This document shows, piece by piece, positions 32,248 through 41,013 of a DNA stretch of 42,621 nucleotides. A program made the position numbers and the translations under genes. Source of the stretch: Clostridia bacterium (GTDB lineage: Bacteria > Bacillota > Clostridia > Christensenellales > CAG-314). The notes under the pieces were generated by a model. The model ran no database searches, was not told the DNA's origin, and worked only from the letters and a program-made list of their open reading frames with translations. The number at the start of each line of letters is the position of its first letter. Within the stretch, counting starts at the first letter, position 1. Location: positions 1-42,621 of the forward strand of contig JAGBWW010000066.1 of NCBI GenBank assembly GCA_017629595.1. The letters are read 5' to 3'.

Positions 32248-32628
32248 ATGTTGTTAAATTTGATTAGTTTTTTTGAAGAAACACCTCAAGATAACTCCGG
32301 TTGGATTACTTGGATTGTTTTGGGCGTTATGCTCGTTGGCTTGATTTTGCTCACAGTTATTCCTCAAAAGAAACAAAAGAAAAAAACAGAAGAAATGATG
32401 TCAAAAATCGGTGTCGGCAGTGAAATCATCACAATCGGTGGCATTGTCGGTAAAATCGTAGAACTTGACGATTTGTACGTCACAATCAAAACGGGTGAAT
32501 TCGGTCAAGAATCTACAATCAAATTGTTGCGCCAAGGTATCCACTCTTTGGTACCCGATGGAACGGAAGCAGCAGACGTCATCAAATCAGGCAATGGCAA
32601 AAAAGACGAAACGGACGAAATCAAATAA
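32248..32628 (+). CDS. yajC: Sec translocon accessory protein YajC
   Basis: YajC is a small inner-membrane partner of SecDF and SecYEG. The 126-aa product has one transmembrane helix at about residues 16-36 (WITWIVLGVMLVGLILLTVI). A basic KKQKKKTEEMM stretch follows, then the conserved domain VGSEIITIGGIVGKIVELDD. ATG 32248 has AAGGAG at 32233-32238; an in-frame start at 32218 overlaps the -10 box. It is followed by a terminator hairpin that overlaps the next gene's ribosome binding site. Confidence 0.95.
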   Translation: MLLNLISFFEETPQDNSGWITWIVLGVMLVGLILLTVIPQKKQKKKTEEMMSKIGVGSEIITIGGIVGKIVELDDLYVTIKTGEFGQESTIKLLRQGIHSLVPDGTEAADVIKSGNGKKDETDEIK

Positions 32629-32651
32629 TTTTGTTTAATAAAGTCAACCCA

Positions 32652-32691
32652 CTCCGAATAGACTATACCAGTCTGTTCGGAGGTTTTTTTT
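32652..32691 (+). terminator. Terminator hairpin that also contains the next gene's ribosome binding site
   Basis: CTCCGAATAGACT (32652-32664) pairs over 13 bp, with one G-U, with AGTCTGTTCGGAG (32670-32682), loop ATACC, followed by G and an eight-T tract. The GGAGG at 32679-32683 in the right arm is the only Shine-Dalgarno for the TTG start at 32690. Confidence 0.88.
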
Positions 32692-33061
32692 GGAAAAAAC
32701 AATTAAAAACGGCCTTTGGTCGCAATCAATAAAAAGCGCAGTCGTGGCACTTTTAACAAGTGTTATTGCAATTTTAATTTTGTCAGTTTTGGCAAAATAT
32801 CTCACTTTTGGCGTTGACGTAATTCCCATTATCAATCAAATCATAAAAATCGTGGCAGTAGCAGTTGGCGTTGGCTTTGTTGTAAAGGGCGAAAAAAGCC
32901 TTTTCAAAGGCATTTTGGCTGGTGTTTTTTATTCAACTTTGTCACTTGCAATGTATTTGGCAATGGGTGGACAACTTGATTTTAGACACATATTGTTGGA
33001 CTTGGCACAAGCAGTTGCAGTAGGCAGTGTCGTTTCCATTTTAGTATCAAAAAGACGCTAA
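32690..33061 (+). CDS. Small integral membrane protein (TIGR04086/YrzE-like)
   Basis: This is a 123-aa protein with four predicted transmembrane helices (about 14-35, 45-64, 68-88 and 98-117) and a basic end SILVSKRR. Such four-helix proteins (TIGR04086) commonly follow yajC in Clostridia; their function is not established. The start TTG 32690 sits at the end of a terminator T-tract and its GGAGG ribosome binding site lies in the terminator stem. Expression would therefore need both read-through and opening of the hairpin. The six-cysteine peptide genes (scfA/scfB) that often follow this gene in Clostridia are not present here. Confidence 0.75.
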   Translation: MEKTIKNGLWSQSIKSAVVALLTSVIAILILSVLAKYLTFGVDVIPIINQIIKIVAVAVGVGFVVKGEKSLFKGILAGVFYSTLSLAMYLAMGGQLDFRHILLDLAQAVAVGSVVSILVSKRR

Positions 33062-33099
33062 AAAGTGCTATATATATAATATATTATTATAAAAAAATG

Positions 33100-33128
33100 T
33101 TGACAATTGACCTTTCCTAATATATACT
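33100..33128 (+). promoter_or_regulatory. secD promoter
   Basis: Consensus TTGACA (33100-33105), a 17-nt spacer and TATACT (33123-33128) predict a start near 33135, 27 nt before the ATG. Confidence 0.8.
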
Positions 33129-33161
33129 TTATGGGTATGTACCGATTATAGGAGGCATCAT

Positions 33162-34466
33162 ATGTCAAAAAAAGGTTCAATAGTTTTATTGAGTATATTA
33201 GTTGCAGTTTTATTGTTCGTTGGAGTATGTTCTTTGCTCCCCGACGATTTGGCTTACGGCAAATATGAAGAATATCACGCAGCAGTAAATCTCATTACAA
33301 AAGGCACAGATTTAGGCGAAAGCAGATACAGCATTTATACCTTGGATCAAGGTGAATTGTCTGATGCAGATTATGCTACAATTCAAAAAGGCATCATCAA
33401 GACGGCACAAAAACGTCTTGCAAAACTTGGCGTTCATTCTTATTCCTTATCTTGGGAAGGCGAAAACCTTACGGTTGTAATTCCCGATGACGGAACAACA
33501 ACGTTGATTTTCGGTTGCGTTGCTGCAATTGGCGAATTTGAATTTTTCACAGGTAGCTCATACAGTTCAACAGGCGCTTTCGTATCCACGGAAGATATTG
33601 CAAGAGCAACGAAACAACACTATTCTTATCAAGACCAAAGTTTGTGGATTTTGACGTTCCATCTCAAAGCAGATAGCAAAAACGTTCTCAAAAACTACAG
33701 CAAAATCACATCCTTGTACTTGGCAGTTGATAAAGACGGCGATGCAATGCAACAATATTCTTGTTCAATTGGCGACGGCGAATTTAGAATTTATTTGGAC
33801 GAAGCAAGCGAATCCACGGTTGATCGTTTTATCGCAATGATTTCCAGCGGTTCTTATATGCAATACGTTCCCGAAGTTGAAGATGCAGAAGAAGAATATG
33901 AACTTAAACTTATTCAAATTGACAACGACACACTCGCACCTTCCTTTGCAAGTGGTTGGTTGATTTGCTCTATTGTTTTGGCAGTTGTTCTTTTGGCAGT
34001 AGGCGCAATTCTCGTTGTTAAATACGGCGTACTTGGTGGCGCAACAGTTTTGTCCATCGCAACAGTTTTGATTGCAGGTTTGTTGTTCTCTGCATTCGTA
34101 TATTTCAACGCAATCACGATTTGGACGTTTGTCGCATTGATCGTTGTAATTGCAGTTATGGCTTACTTGTCCATTGATTCTTTTGCAAACATTAAAGCAA
34201 ATTATGCAACAGGCAAAACAGTCAGTGCAGCAATTAAAACAGGTTACAACAAGTCCATTGTCAAAAACCTCATTGTCAACGGTGCAATGCTCGTTCTCGG
34301 TGTAATTTTGTGGGTCATCCCTACGGTTACAACGTTTGTAGGTATTGTATTGACATACGGCGCAGTTCTTTCTGTCGCTGCAACGTTGGGTTTGAACCGT
34401 TTGTACACAGCATTGCTTTATCCCATTCACGAAGAAGATAACGCAAAATACGGTTTGTCCAAATAA
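33162..34466 (+). CDS. secD: Divergent SecD-type protein-export membrane protein
   Basis: SecD uses the proton gradient to pull exported proteins through SecYEG. The 434-aa product has an N-terminal helix (7-27), an extracytoplasmic P1-like domain (IQKGIIKTAQKRLAKLGVHS; LTVVIPDDG; GEFEFFTG), and a block of about five C-terminal helices. In that block, YLSIDSFANIKANYATGK aligns with the SecD motif AVDANVLIFERIKEELRxGK and keeps the aspartate needed for proton coupling. AAIKTGYNKS then matches the following region. The usual GPGNDANL-type signatures are degenerate. AGGAGG precedes the ATG. secF, normally fused or next, is missing; recJ follows. Confidence 0.78.
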   Translation: MSKKGSIVLLSILVAVLLFVGVCSLLPDDLAYGKYEEYHAAVNLITKGTDLGESRYSIYTLDQGELSDADYATIQKGIIKTAQKRLAKLGVHSYSLSWEGENLTVVIPDDGTTTLIFGCVAAIGEFEFFTGSSYSSTGAFVSTEDIARATKQHYSYQDQSLWILTFHLKADSKNVLKNYSKITSLYLAVDKDGDAMQQYSCSIGDGEFRIYLDEASESTVDRFIAMISSGSYMQYVPEVEDAEEEYELKLIQIDNDTLAPSFASGWLICSIVLAVVLLAVGAILVVKYGVLGGATVLSIATVLIAGLLFSAFVYFNAITIWTFVALIVVIAVMAYLSIDSFANIKANYATGKTVSAAIKTGYNKSIVKNLIVNGAMLVLGVILWVIPTVTTFVGIVLTYGAVLSVAATLGLNRLYTALLYPIHEEDNAKYGLSK

Positions 34467-34489
34467 TTTCAATAAACGAAACTAACCAA

Positions 34490-34527
34490 CAAACAGCCTT
34501 CTTATATAGAGGGCTGTTTGCTTATTT
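34490..34527 (+). terminator. Probable terminator after secD
   Basis: CAAACAGCCTT (34490-34500) pairs with AGGGCTGTTTG (34510-34520) with one G-U, followed by CTTATTTTT. The U-tail is interrupted, so efficiency is uncertain. Confidence 0.65.
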
Positions 34528-34572
34528 TTAATTGCAACCAAAAATTCAATTTTTTCATAAAAAAGAAGGAAA

Positions 34573-36792
34573 ATGAGTAAGAAATTTAGCAAAATTGACA
34601 ATTTCAATATGCAAGACGTGGCTTTTTTTTGTGAACAAAATTTGCCTTTGTCTTTTGCAAAAGTGCTTTCTCAAAAAGGGTTTACTGCCGAAAACTTTTG
34701 GCAATTTCTTTCAGGAGAAAAATTTCACGACCCTTACGAAATGTACTCAATGAAAGAAGCAGTCGCATTGGTCAAAAGCGCAATGACGGGTACAATCTTG
34801 ATTTGCGGAGATTATGACGCCGACGGCTTGACTGCAACTGCAATTTTGCATAATTATTTCAAAGCAAACGGAGTGGACTGCCACACCTTAATTCCTACAA
34901 GAGAACAAGGTTATGGTTTGCATTTGGAAAGCATTGAACAAAAACTTGCCCAATGCAACTATTCTTTGATTATCACTGTTGACTGTGGCATTTCCGAAAA
35001 AGAAACTATTGAATTTTTGCAACAAAAATACAACGTTTCAATATTGGTTACCGACCACCATGAATTGCCGGAAAATTTGCCTAACTGTGTTTGCTTAAAC
35101 CCCAAGTTGGGTTATCCATATCCTTTATTGTCGGGAGCAGGTGTTGCGTTTAAGTTGGTGGAAGCATTGACCAACTTGCATACTGCAAAACTTTATGCAG
35201 ATTTAGCGTGTGTTGGAACAATTGCCGACCTTATGCCCATTTTAGACGAAAATCGTTCCATTGTTTTGGCAGGATTAAACAATCTTAACAACGTTGGACT
35301 TAAAAAATTGGCACAAGCATCTCGTTGCAACAATCCACTTACGGCAAATGACGTGGCAATGCGAATTGCTCCGAAAATCAATGCGGCAGGCAGAGTGCAA
35401 TCTCCACTTGTTGCTTTGGACCTTTTGTGCAACGACAGTATGGATGCTTTGGAACAACTTTTTGTGCTTAACGACGTAAGAAAAACGTTGAGCGACGAAA
35501 TGTTGGAGTTTGCCAACAAAAATTTTAATTTGGCACAACAAAGTAAAGAAAGACTTATTTTCGTATATGGCACGGGTTTTAAACACGGTGTGATAGGTAT
35601 TGTTGCAAACAATCTAAAAACGCAATACAACGTACCTTGTGTTGCTTTAACTCAAGACGGTGACAATTTCGTTGGCTCTGCTCGGGGGATTGACGGTATA
35701 AATTTGTTTCAACTTTTTGATAATGCAAGTCATTTGTTAGTCAAATTTGGTGGCCACAGCGGAAGCGTTGGCTTTACCGTTTCAAAGGAAAATCTTTTAC
35801 CTTTGCAAAACCATCTAAAAAATCAATTGAAACATGTGAATTCCTCCGTTTTTAAGGGCGTAAATTCTTACGATTTAGAAATGGAGAAAGACGTTGATTT
35901 TCAAGCGTATTGCGCTTTGGCTGACCTTGTTCGTCCGGCATTACCCTCTGACGAAGTTGTTTTTTATCTAAAAACAACGGCAATTTCGGCACGTTTGTTT
36001 GGCAAAGAAAGTGAACACTTAGAAATAATAACTTCATTTGGTTTGCGACTTGTATATTTTTACGGAAAGCAATATTTTGATGCTTTGTCAAGTGGCGCCG
36101 AAGCAGAATTTACCTTCACTTTGGAAAAAGACAATTTCTACAAATCTTATTGTGGTGTAGTAAACGCTGTCAAAATTGACAATTCGTTGCATTTTGATAA
36201 GTTATACAAATTGAACTACATAAACAATTTAAGTCAAGAAAGTCGCCAATTTATTACTGAAAGGCAATTTCTCAATACGATTGCGCAAGAAAACGTCACT
36301 TTGGTGGTGGACACTTTTGATACCTATCAAAATTTGTCAAAACAGTTTGATTTATCGCAATTTGAAGTCAACTATTTCACCGAAGTTTCTTCTTGTGGAA
36401 AGCAAGTGCTTGTTTCTCCCAAAGAAGTAAAATTTGATGCGTTGGAAAACGTCGTCGTCATTGACGGAAACGACCTTTACGCAAAGTGGTGCGACAATGC
36501 AAAATATTTCGCACTAAATTCCAATGATTGGCTTTTGAGTAGCGTATCACTTAATCGTGATTTGTGCGTATTGGTGTTTGGCGTATTAAAGAAAAAATCT
36601 CGCTTTGACAGTCTTGACGATTGTTACGAAAAATATTTACTTTCCAAAATGGACCACGTAACTTTTCGTATGTGCATAAAGGTTTTTGAAGAATTGCACC
36701 TTGTCGAAATTGAAAGTAAATATCAAATAAAAATCAGTTCAATAAAGGTTGATTTGTCCGATTCTTCAATTTTTACTCATTTTACAAAATAA
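34573..36792 (+). CDS. recJ: Single-stranded-DNA-specific exonuclease RecJ
   Basis: RecJ is a 5'-3' single-strand exonuclease in recombination and mismatch repair. The 739-aa protein has the DHH phosphoesterase motifs ICGDYDADGLTATAIL, ITVDCGIS and VTDHHELPENLP. The DHHA1 domain with the nucleic-acid motif FGGHSGSVGF follows. A long C-terminal region typical of Firmicutes RecJ completes it. AGAAGGAA ahead of the ATG is the ribosome binding site. A weak promoter-like pair (TTGCAA 34532, CATAAA 34556) lies upstream. It precedes rel, as in many Firmicutes. Confidence 0.94.
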   Translation: MSKKFSKIDNFNMQDVAFFCEQNLPLSFAKVLSQKGFTAENFWQFLSGEKFHDPYEMYSMKEAVALVKSAMTGTILICGDYDADGLTATAILHNYFKANGVDCHTLIPTREQGYGLHLESIEQKLAQCNYSLIITVDCGISEKETIEFLQQKYNVSILVTDHHELPENLPNCVCLNPKLGYPYPLLSGAGVAFKLVEALTNLHTAKLYADLACVGTIADLMPILDENRSIVLAGLNNLNNVGLKKLAQASRCNNPLTANDVAMRIAPKINAAGRVQSPLVALDLLCNDSMDALEQLFVLNDVRKTLSDEMLEFANKNFNLAQQSKERLIFVYGTGFKHGVIGIVANNLKTQYNVPCVALTQDGDNFVGSARGIDGINLFQLFDNASHLLVKFGGHSGSVGFTVSKENLLPLQNHLKNQLKHVNSSVFKGVNSYDLEMEKDVDFQAYCALADLVRPALPSDEVVFYLKTTAISARLFGKESEHLEIITSFGLRLVYFYGKQYFDALSSGAEAEFTFTLEKDNFYKSYCGVVNAVKIDNSLHFDKLYKLNYINNLSQESRQFITERQFLNTIAQENVTLVVDTFDTYQNLSKQFDLSQFEVNYFTEVSSCGKQVLVSPKEVKFDALENVVVIDGNDLYAKWCDNAKYFALNSNDWLLSSVSLNRDLCVLVFGVLKKKSRFDSLDDCYEKYLLSKMDHVTFRMCIKVFEELHLVEIESKYQIKISSIKVDLSDSSIFTHFTK

Positions 36793-36793
36793 T

Positions 36794-36823
36794 TTGCAAA
36801 TAGCAATAAAAGTGTGGTATAAT
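36794..36823 (+). promoter_or_regulatory. rel promoter, predicted leaderless transcript
   Basis: TTGCAA (36794-36799), an 18-nt spacer and TATAAT (36818-36823) with TGG before it (extended -10) are followed by just 7 nt before the ATG at 36831. The expected start is at or next to the A of ATG. No Shine-Dalgarno is present. Confidence 0.65.
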
Positions 36824-36830
36824 TAACGAT

Positions 36831-38999
36831 ATGGAAATGCAAGAAATTACCATTCCCCAATTTATAAGCCAAGTTAAAGAAAACTATCCCAAACACGAGG
36901 ATATTATTTTGGCTTCGTTGGAGTTGGCTGAAAAAGCACATGGCGATCAACGTCGTGCAAGTGGTCAACCCTACATTTTACACCCTGTCAACACAGCCTC
37001 AATTTTGATAAATTTAGGTATGGATGCGCAGGCAATTTGTGCTGCACTTTTGCACGATACAGTGGAAGATACTGAAGTTACAGACGAAGAACTTCGTCAA
37101 AAATTTGGTGACGTGGTGGCAGATTTGGTTAAAGGCGTTACCAAATTGGACAAAATCACCTTCAACTCTTTGGAAGACGAACAAGCCGAAAACATAAGAA
37201 AAATGTTTTTTGCTATGTCAAAAGATATTCGTGTCGTCATCATCAAACTTGCCGACCGTCTTCACAACATGCGTTCGCTTAAATATCTTTCTCCTGCACG
37301 TCAAATAACCTTCTCCAAAGAATCTTTGGAAATTTTTGCACCTTTGGCAGGTCGTTTGGGTATTTCCCCTATCAAATGCGAGTTGGAAGACTTGGCTTTG
37401 AAACATATGGAGCCGGAAACCTACGATTATCTTTCTCAAAACATTGCCTTAAAACGTAACGAAAGACAAGAGTTGGTTGACAACTTTATGAACAGCGTCA
37501 AAAAAGTTCTCAACGATACGGGCATTGAAAACTACGAAATTTCCGGAAGAACAAAGCACTTTTATTCAATTTATAAAAAGATTAAACGTGGCAAAACTCT
37601 TGAATTGATTTTTGACATGACGGCAATTCGCGTCATTGTGGAATCAATTAAGGACTGTTATGCCGTTTTGGGAGCAATTCACGCAAATTGGAAACCTATT
37701 CCAGGTAGATTCAAAGATTATATTGCCGTACCCAAACCCAACTTGTATCAATCTTTGCATACCACCGTCTATAACGACGATACACCTCACTCAACACCTT
37801 TTGAAGTTCAAATTAGAACGTACGAAATGCACAAAGTTGCCGAATACGGTGTTGCTGCTCACTGGAAATATAAAGAAGGTGTTGTCGGTCAAAACGATTT
37901 GGACCAAAAATTGGAGTGGGTCAAAGAAGTTTTGAAATATGAAAGTGATTTGAAGGATAGTAGCGAATTTTTGGATTTAATTCGCAACGATATTTCCATC
38001 ACCGACAAAGTTTACGTATTTACACCGAAAGGAGACGTTCAACCTTTGACGTCGGGTGCTACTGCGTTGGACTTTGCATATTCAATTCACAGTGCAGTTG
38101 GCAACAAATGTGTCGGAACCAAAGTTAATAATAAAATCGTGCCTTTGAATACGGTACTTAACACAGGCGACATCGTTGAGGTTATGACCAACCCCAACGC
38201 AAAAGGACCTTCTCGTGATTGGTTAAAAATTGTCAAAACTGCCACGGCAAAAGCCAAAATTAGACAATTCTTCAAGCACGAAATGAAGGAAGAAAACATA
38301 AAAACAGGCAAAGCAATGGTGGAAAGAGAAATCAAACGTCGCAACTTCACCTTGGCTCAATTGCTTACAAACGAAGCAATTACTGCCGTTTGTGAAAGAT
38401 ATATGTTCTCTTCCGAAGACGATATGTATGCCTCAGTCGGTTATGGTGGCATTTCCATGAACCAAATCATCACAAAGTTGATTGGTTTCAGCCGTTTGGA
38501 CGAAAAGGTCAAAATGAAGGAAATGGCGCGCAAAAAGAGAGCCAACGCCAGCAAAGAAAACGCAATCGTTATCAAAGGTTTTGATGACTTGCTCATTAGA
38601 TTTGCCCACTGTTGTTCCCCCGTTCCCGGCGACAAGATTGTCGGCTACGTATCTCGTGGCAGAGGTGTTTGCGTCCATCGTGCCGACTGTCAAACGGTAA
38701 AATCAATGGAAAAAGAACGCGTTGTCCCCGCTGAATGGGCATCCACCTCCACCGATGCAACCTTCCCCGTAACTGTGGAAATCAAGTCGGAAGACAAAGG
38801 CGACATTTTTGCCGATATAACAAAGGCAATTGCCAACGAAGGTTTACCTTTGGTGGCAATCAATGCAAGAAAGGACAGACGTGGCAACGCAATTGCAACC
38901 ATTACGATTGAAATCAGCAACCACGAACAAGTAGAAGAGTTGATTGTAAAACTCAAATCCTTGCCTCACGTAATATCAGCATATAGAACGATATCATGA
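36831..38999 (+). CDS. rel: Bifunctional (p)ppGpp synthetase/hydrolase Rel
   Basis: Rel makes and degrades the stringent-response alarmone on the ribosome. The 722-aa protein has the HD hydrolase domain with HPVNTASIL, LLHDTVEDTEV and LADRLHNMRSL, so the hydrolase site is intact. The synthetase domain has GRFKDYIAVPKPNLYQSLHT. A TGS domain (VYVFTPKGDVQPL), a zinc-finger/RIS segment (FAHCCSPVPGDKIVGYVSRG) and a C-terminal ACT domain follow. Length is typical of Gram-positive Rel. It appears to be read from a leaderless mRNA and heads the rel-MBL hydrolase-hemZ-DUF3810 operon, joined by 4-nt overlaps. Confidence 0.97.
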   Translation: MEMQEITIPQFISQVKENYPKHEDIILASLELAEKAHGDQRRASGQPYILHPVNTASILINLGMDAQAICAALLHDTVEDTEVTDEELRQKFGDVVADLVKGVTKLDKITFNSLEDEQAENIRKMFFAMSKDIRVVIIKLADRLHNMRSLKYLSPARQITFSKESLEIFAPLAGRLGISPIKCELEDLALKHMEPETYDYLSQNIALKRNERQELVDNFMNSVKKVLNDTGIENYEISGRTKHFYSIYKKIKRGKTLELIFDMTAIRVIVESIKDCYAVLGAIHANWKPIPGRFKDYIAVPKPNLYQSLHTTVYNDDTPHSTPFEVQIRTYEMHKVAEYGVAAHWKYKEGVVGQNDLDQKLEWVKEVLKYESDLKDSSEFLDLIRNDISITDKVYVFTPKGDVQPLTSGATALDFAYSIHSAVGNKCVGTKVNNKIVPLNTVLNTGDIVEVMTNPNAKGPSRDWLKIVKTATAKAKIRQFFKHEMKEENIKTGKAMVEREIKRRNFTLAQLLTNEAITAVCERYMFSSEDDMYASVGYGGISMNQIITKLIGFSRLDEKVKMKEMARKKRANASKENAIVIKGFDDLLIRFAHCCSPVPGDKIVGYVSRGRGVCVHRADCQTVKSMEKERVVPAEWASTSTDATFPVTVEIKSEDKGDIFADITKAIANEGLPLVAINARKDRRGNAIATITIEISNHEQVEELIVKLKSLPHVISAYRTIS

Positions 39000-39616
39000 T
39001 TAAAATTGAAACACTTAAAATCGGCTGGTTTTTAACCGTATTTACAACAAATTGTTACGTTGTATCACAGGGCAAAGATTGTGTTGTCATTGACCCTCCT
39101 TTGTGTCAAAAAGAGTACGTCTTTGATTATTTGCAAAAAAACAATCTTGTCCCTCAAGCAATTTTGTTGACACACGGACATTGTGACCATTGTGGCGGTG
39201 TAGAGCAACTGCTCAAAAAGTATAACGTTCCCGTATATTGTCACCAAAACGATTTGCAATTAGCAAGCATTGTTGCTTACAATCCTTTCAAAATTCCCGC
39301 CGTCAACTGTTTTCCACAACCTTATCCGTCAATGAGTTTGGACTTTGGCAGTTTGCACTTTGACGTCGTGGAAACTTTTGGACATACTCAAGGCAGTGTG
39401 CTTTTGCTTTTGGAAGACAAAATGTTTTCGGGTGATACGCTTTTTTATAGAAGTATTGGCCGTACGGACTTTCCCGAAAGCGACATAAATTTAATGAATA
39501 ACTCGGTTGAAAAATTGAAAACGTTTACAAAGGATTACGTCGTTTTTCCCGGACACGGCGAAACAACTACGCTTTTTGACGAATTACAAAACAACCCTTA
39601 CTTAATAAAGCAGTGA
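38996..39616 (+). CDS. MBL-fold hydrolase (glyoxalase II-like)
   Basis: This is a 206-aa metallo-beta-lactamase-fold hydrolase. The metal motif is complete: H60-G-H62-C-D64-H65, a later histidine in FGHTQGS, the bridging aspartate in FSGDTLF, and the last histidine in FPGHGETT. The GRTDFPESD segment is typical of the YqgX/GloB-like hydrolases that follow rel in Firmicutes. The substrate (a thioester such as S-lactoyl-thiol, or another) cannot be read. ATG 38996 overlaps the rel stop as ATGA, and its own stop overlaps hemZ as GTGA. Confidence 0.92.
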   Translation: MIKIETLKIGWFLTVFTTNCYVVSQGKDCVVIDPPLCQKEYVFDYLQKNNLVPQAILLTHGHCDHCGGVEQLLKKYNVPVYCHQNDLQLASIVAYNPFKIPAVNCFPQPYPSMSLDFGSLHFDVVETFGHTQGSVLLLLEDKMFSGDTLFYRSIGRTDFPESDINLMNNSVEKLKTFTKDYVVFPGHGETTTLFDELQNNPYLIKQ

Positions 39617-41013
39617 AAATTTATACAAACGGAAAATTTTATACCGAAATTGCAGACGTGGTTCGTGCTTTTGGCTTTGATGCAACCGAATCTACTTTTG
39701 AACAAGCAAATTTGCTCGTCATGGGAAAACTTGACGGGCAAATTTATCATACACGTTGCACGGTTGACGGAATTGAAAAAGAGTATGAAATAAACTGTCC
39801 AATAGACGACGAAATTATGTCGGTACGTTTGCAAAAACGTTATGACAAACTTGCCACCTATTATTGTTTGAAACAGTTGACTGGCCGTCAACTTCCTTGG
39901 GGTTCTCTTACGGGTATTCGTCCCACACGTTTGGCAGAAGAAATTCAACGAAACGAAGGTTTGGACTACGTAAAAACTTTCCGTGACCTCTTGGACGTAA
40001 CTGACGAAAAATTGACGTTGGTCAAAGATATTTTGGACGCGCAAAGTGGGTTAAAAAACAAAGATGCAAGCCTTGTTGATCTTTACGTAGGTATCCCTTT
40101 TTGCATTTCCAAATGCACGTATTGTTCCTTCACGTCGGGTATTATTTCCAAGTTAAAACATCTTGTAGAGCCCTACGTTTCGTCTTTGTGCGATGAAATA
40201 AAACTAACTGTAAACTTAATTGAAAAAAAGGGTTTGCGCCTTAAAAACCTTTACATAGGCGGTGGTACACCCACTTCGTTGGAAGTGGAAGACCTTAGAA
40301 AAATTTTGTCCGTTTTGCCTCGTTGCGACGGAGAATTTACCGTTGAAGCAGGCAGACCAGACACAATTACGGTTGAAAAATTGCAACTTTTTAAAGAGTT
40401 TGGTGTAAACCGAATTTCCATAAATCCCCAAACGTTTAATCAAAGTGTTTTGGACTCAGTAAATCGTTGTCATACCACTCAAGACATTTACGACAAATAC
40501 AATTTGGCAAAAAGTTTTGGTTTTTGCATAAATATGGACTTGATTGCAGGACTTCCCACCGAAAGCTTTGAAATGTTTTGCAATTCCATCAATCAAGTTG
40601 TCGCCCTTGACCCCGAAAACGTAACGGTGCATACCTTGGCATTGAAAAAAGGTAGTTTGCTTAAAGAACAAAATTTTGTTGCATCGGACGCTACCGTTGC
40701 ACAAATGGTAAATTTTGCTCGTCAAAAGTTAAATGAAGCAGGTTATTTACCTTACTATATGTATCGTCAAAAGTATATGACGGAAAACTTGGAAAACGTT
40801 GGTTTTTGCAAGTCGGGTACACAATGCCTTTACAACATAGACAACATGGAAGAAACGACTTCAATTCTTGCTTGCGGTGCAAACGCAATTACCAAACGAA
40901 TATTCCAAAATGGTGGAAGAATTGAGCGTGTTGCCAACCAAAAAGACGTCATAACGTATATTGAAAAATACAAATCTAACTTGGAAAAGAAAAAAGCATT
41001 GTTTGATTTATGA
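39613..41013 (+). CDS. hemZ: HemZ-type radical SAM coproporphyrinogen III dehydrogenase-like protein
   Basis: HemZ is an oxygen-independent radical SAM protein related to HemN. The 466-aa product has the iron-sulfur motif C164-I-S-K-C168-T-Y-C171. The glycine-rich SAM contact LYIGGGTPTSLE and the TVEAGRPDTI segment that marks HemZ rather than HemW follow, as does DLIAGLPTES. The N-terminal 150 residues before the radical SAM domain are also typical of HemZ. GTG 39613 overlaps the preceding stop by 4 nt. Its role in heme synthesis is not certain, because no other heme gene is in the window. Confidence 0.92.
   Translation: MKIYTNGKFYTEIADVVRAFGFDATESTFEQANLLVMGKLDGQIYHTRCTVDGIEKEYEINCPIDDEIMSVRLQKRYDKLATYYCLKQLTGRQLPWGSLTGIRPTRLAEEIQRNEGLDYVKTFRDLLDVTDEKLTLVKDILDAQSGLKNKDASLVDLYVGIPFCISKCTYCSFTSGIISKLKHLVEPYVSSLCDEIKLTVNLIEKKGLRLKNLYIGGGTPTSLEVEDLRKILSVLPRCDGEFTVEAGRPDTITVEKLQLFKEFGVNRISINPQTFNQSVLDSVNRCHTTQDIYDKYNLAKSFGFCINMDLIAGLPTESFEMFCNSINQVVALDPENVTVHTLALKKGSLLKEQNFVASDATVAQMVNFARQKLNEAGYLPYYMYRQKYMTENLENVGFCKSGTQCLYNIDNMEETTSILACGANAITKRIFQNGGRIERVANQKDVITYIEKYKSNLEKKKALFDL

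Noticed and set aside
34532-34561. Strong promoter for recJ
   Set aside because: The TTGCAA/CATAAA pair has 18-nt spacing and a poor -10 box. recJ may instead be read through the imperfect secD terminator, so it is mentioned but not listed as a promoter.
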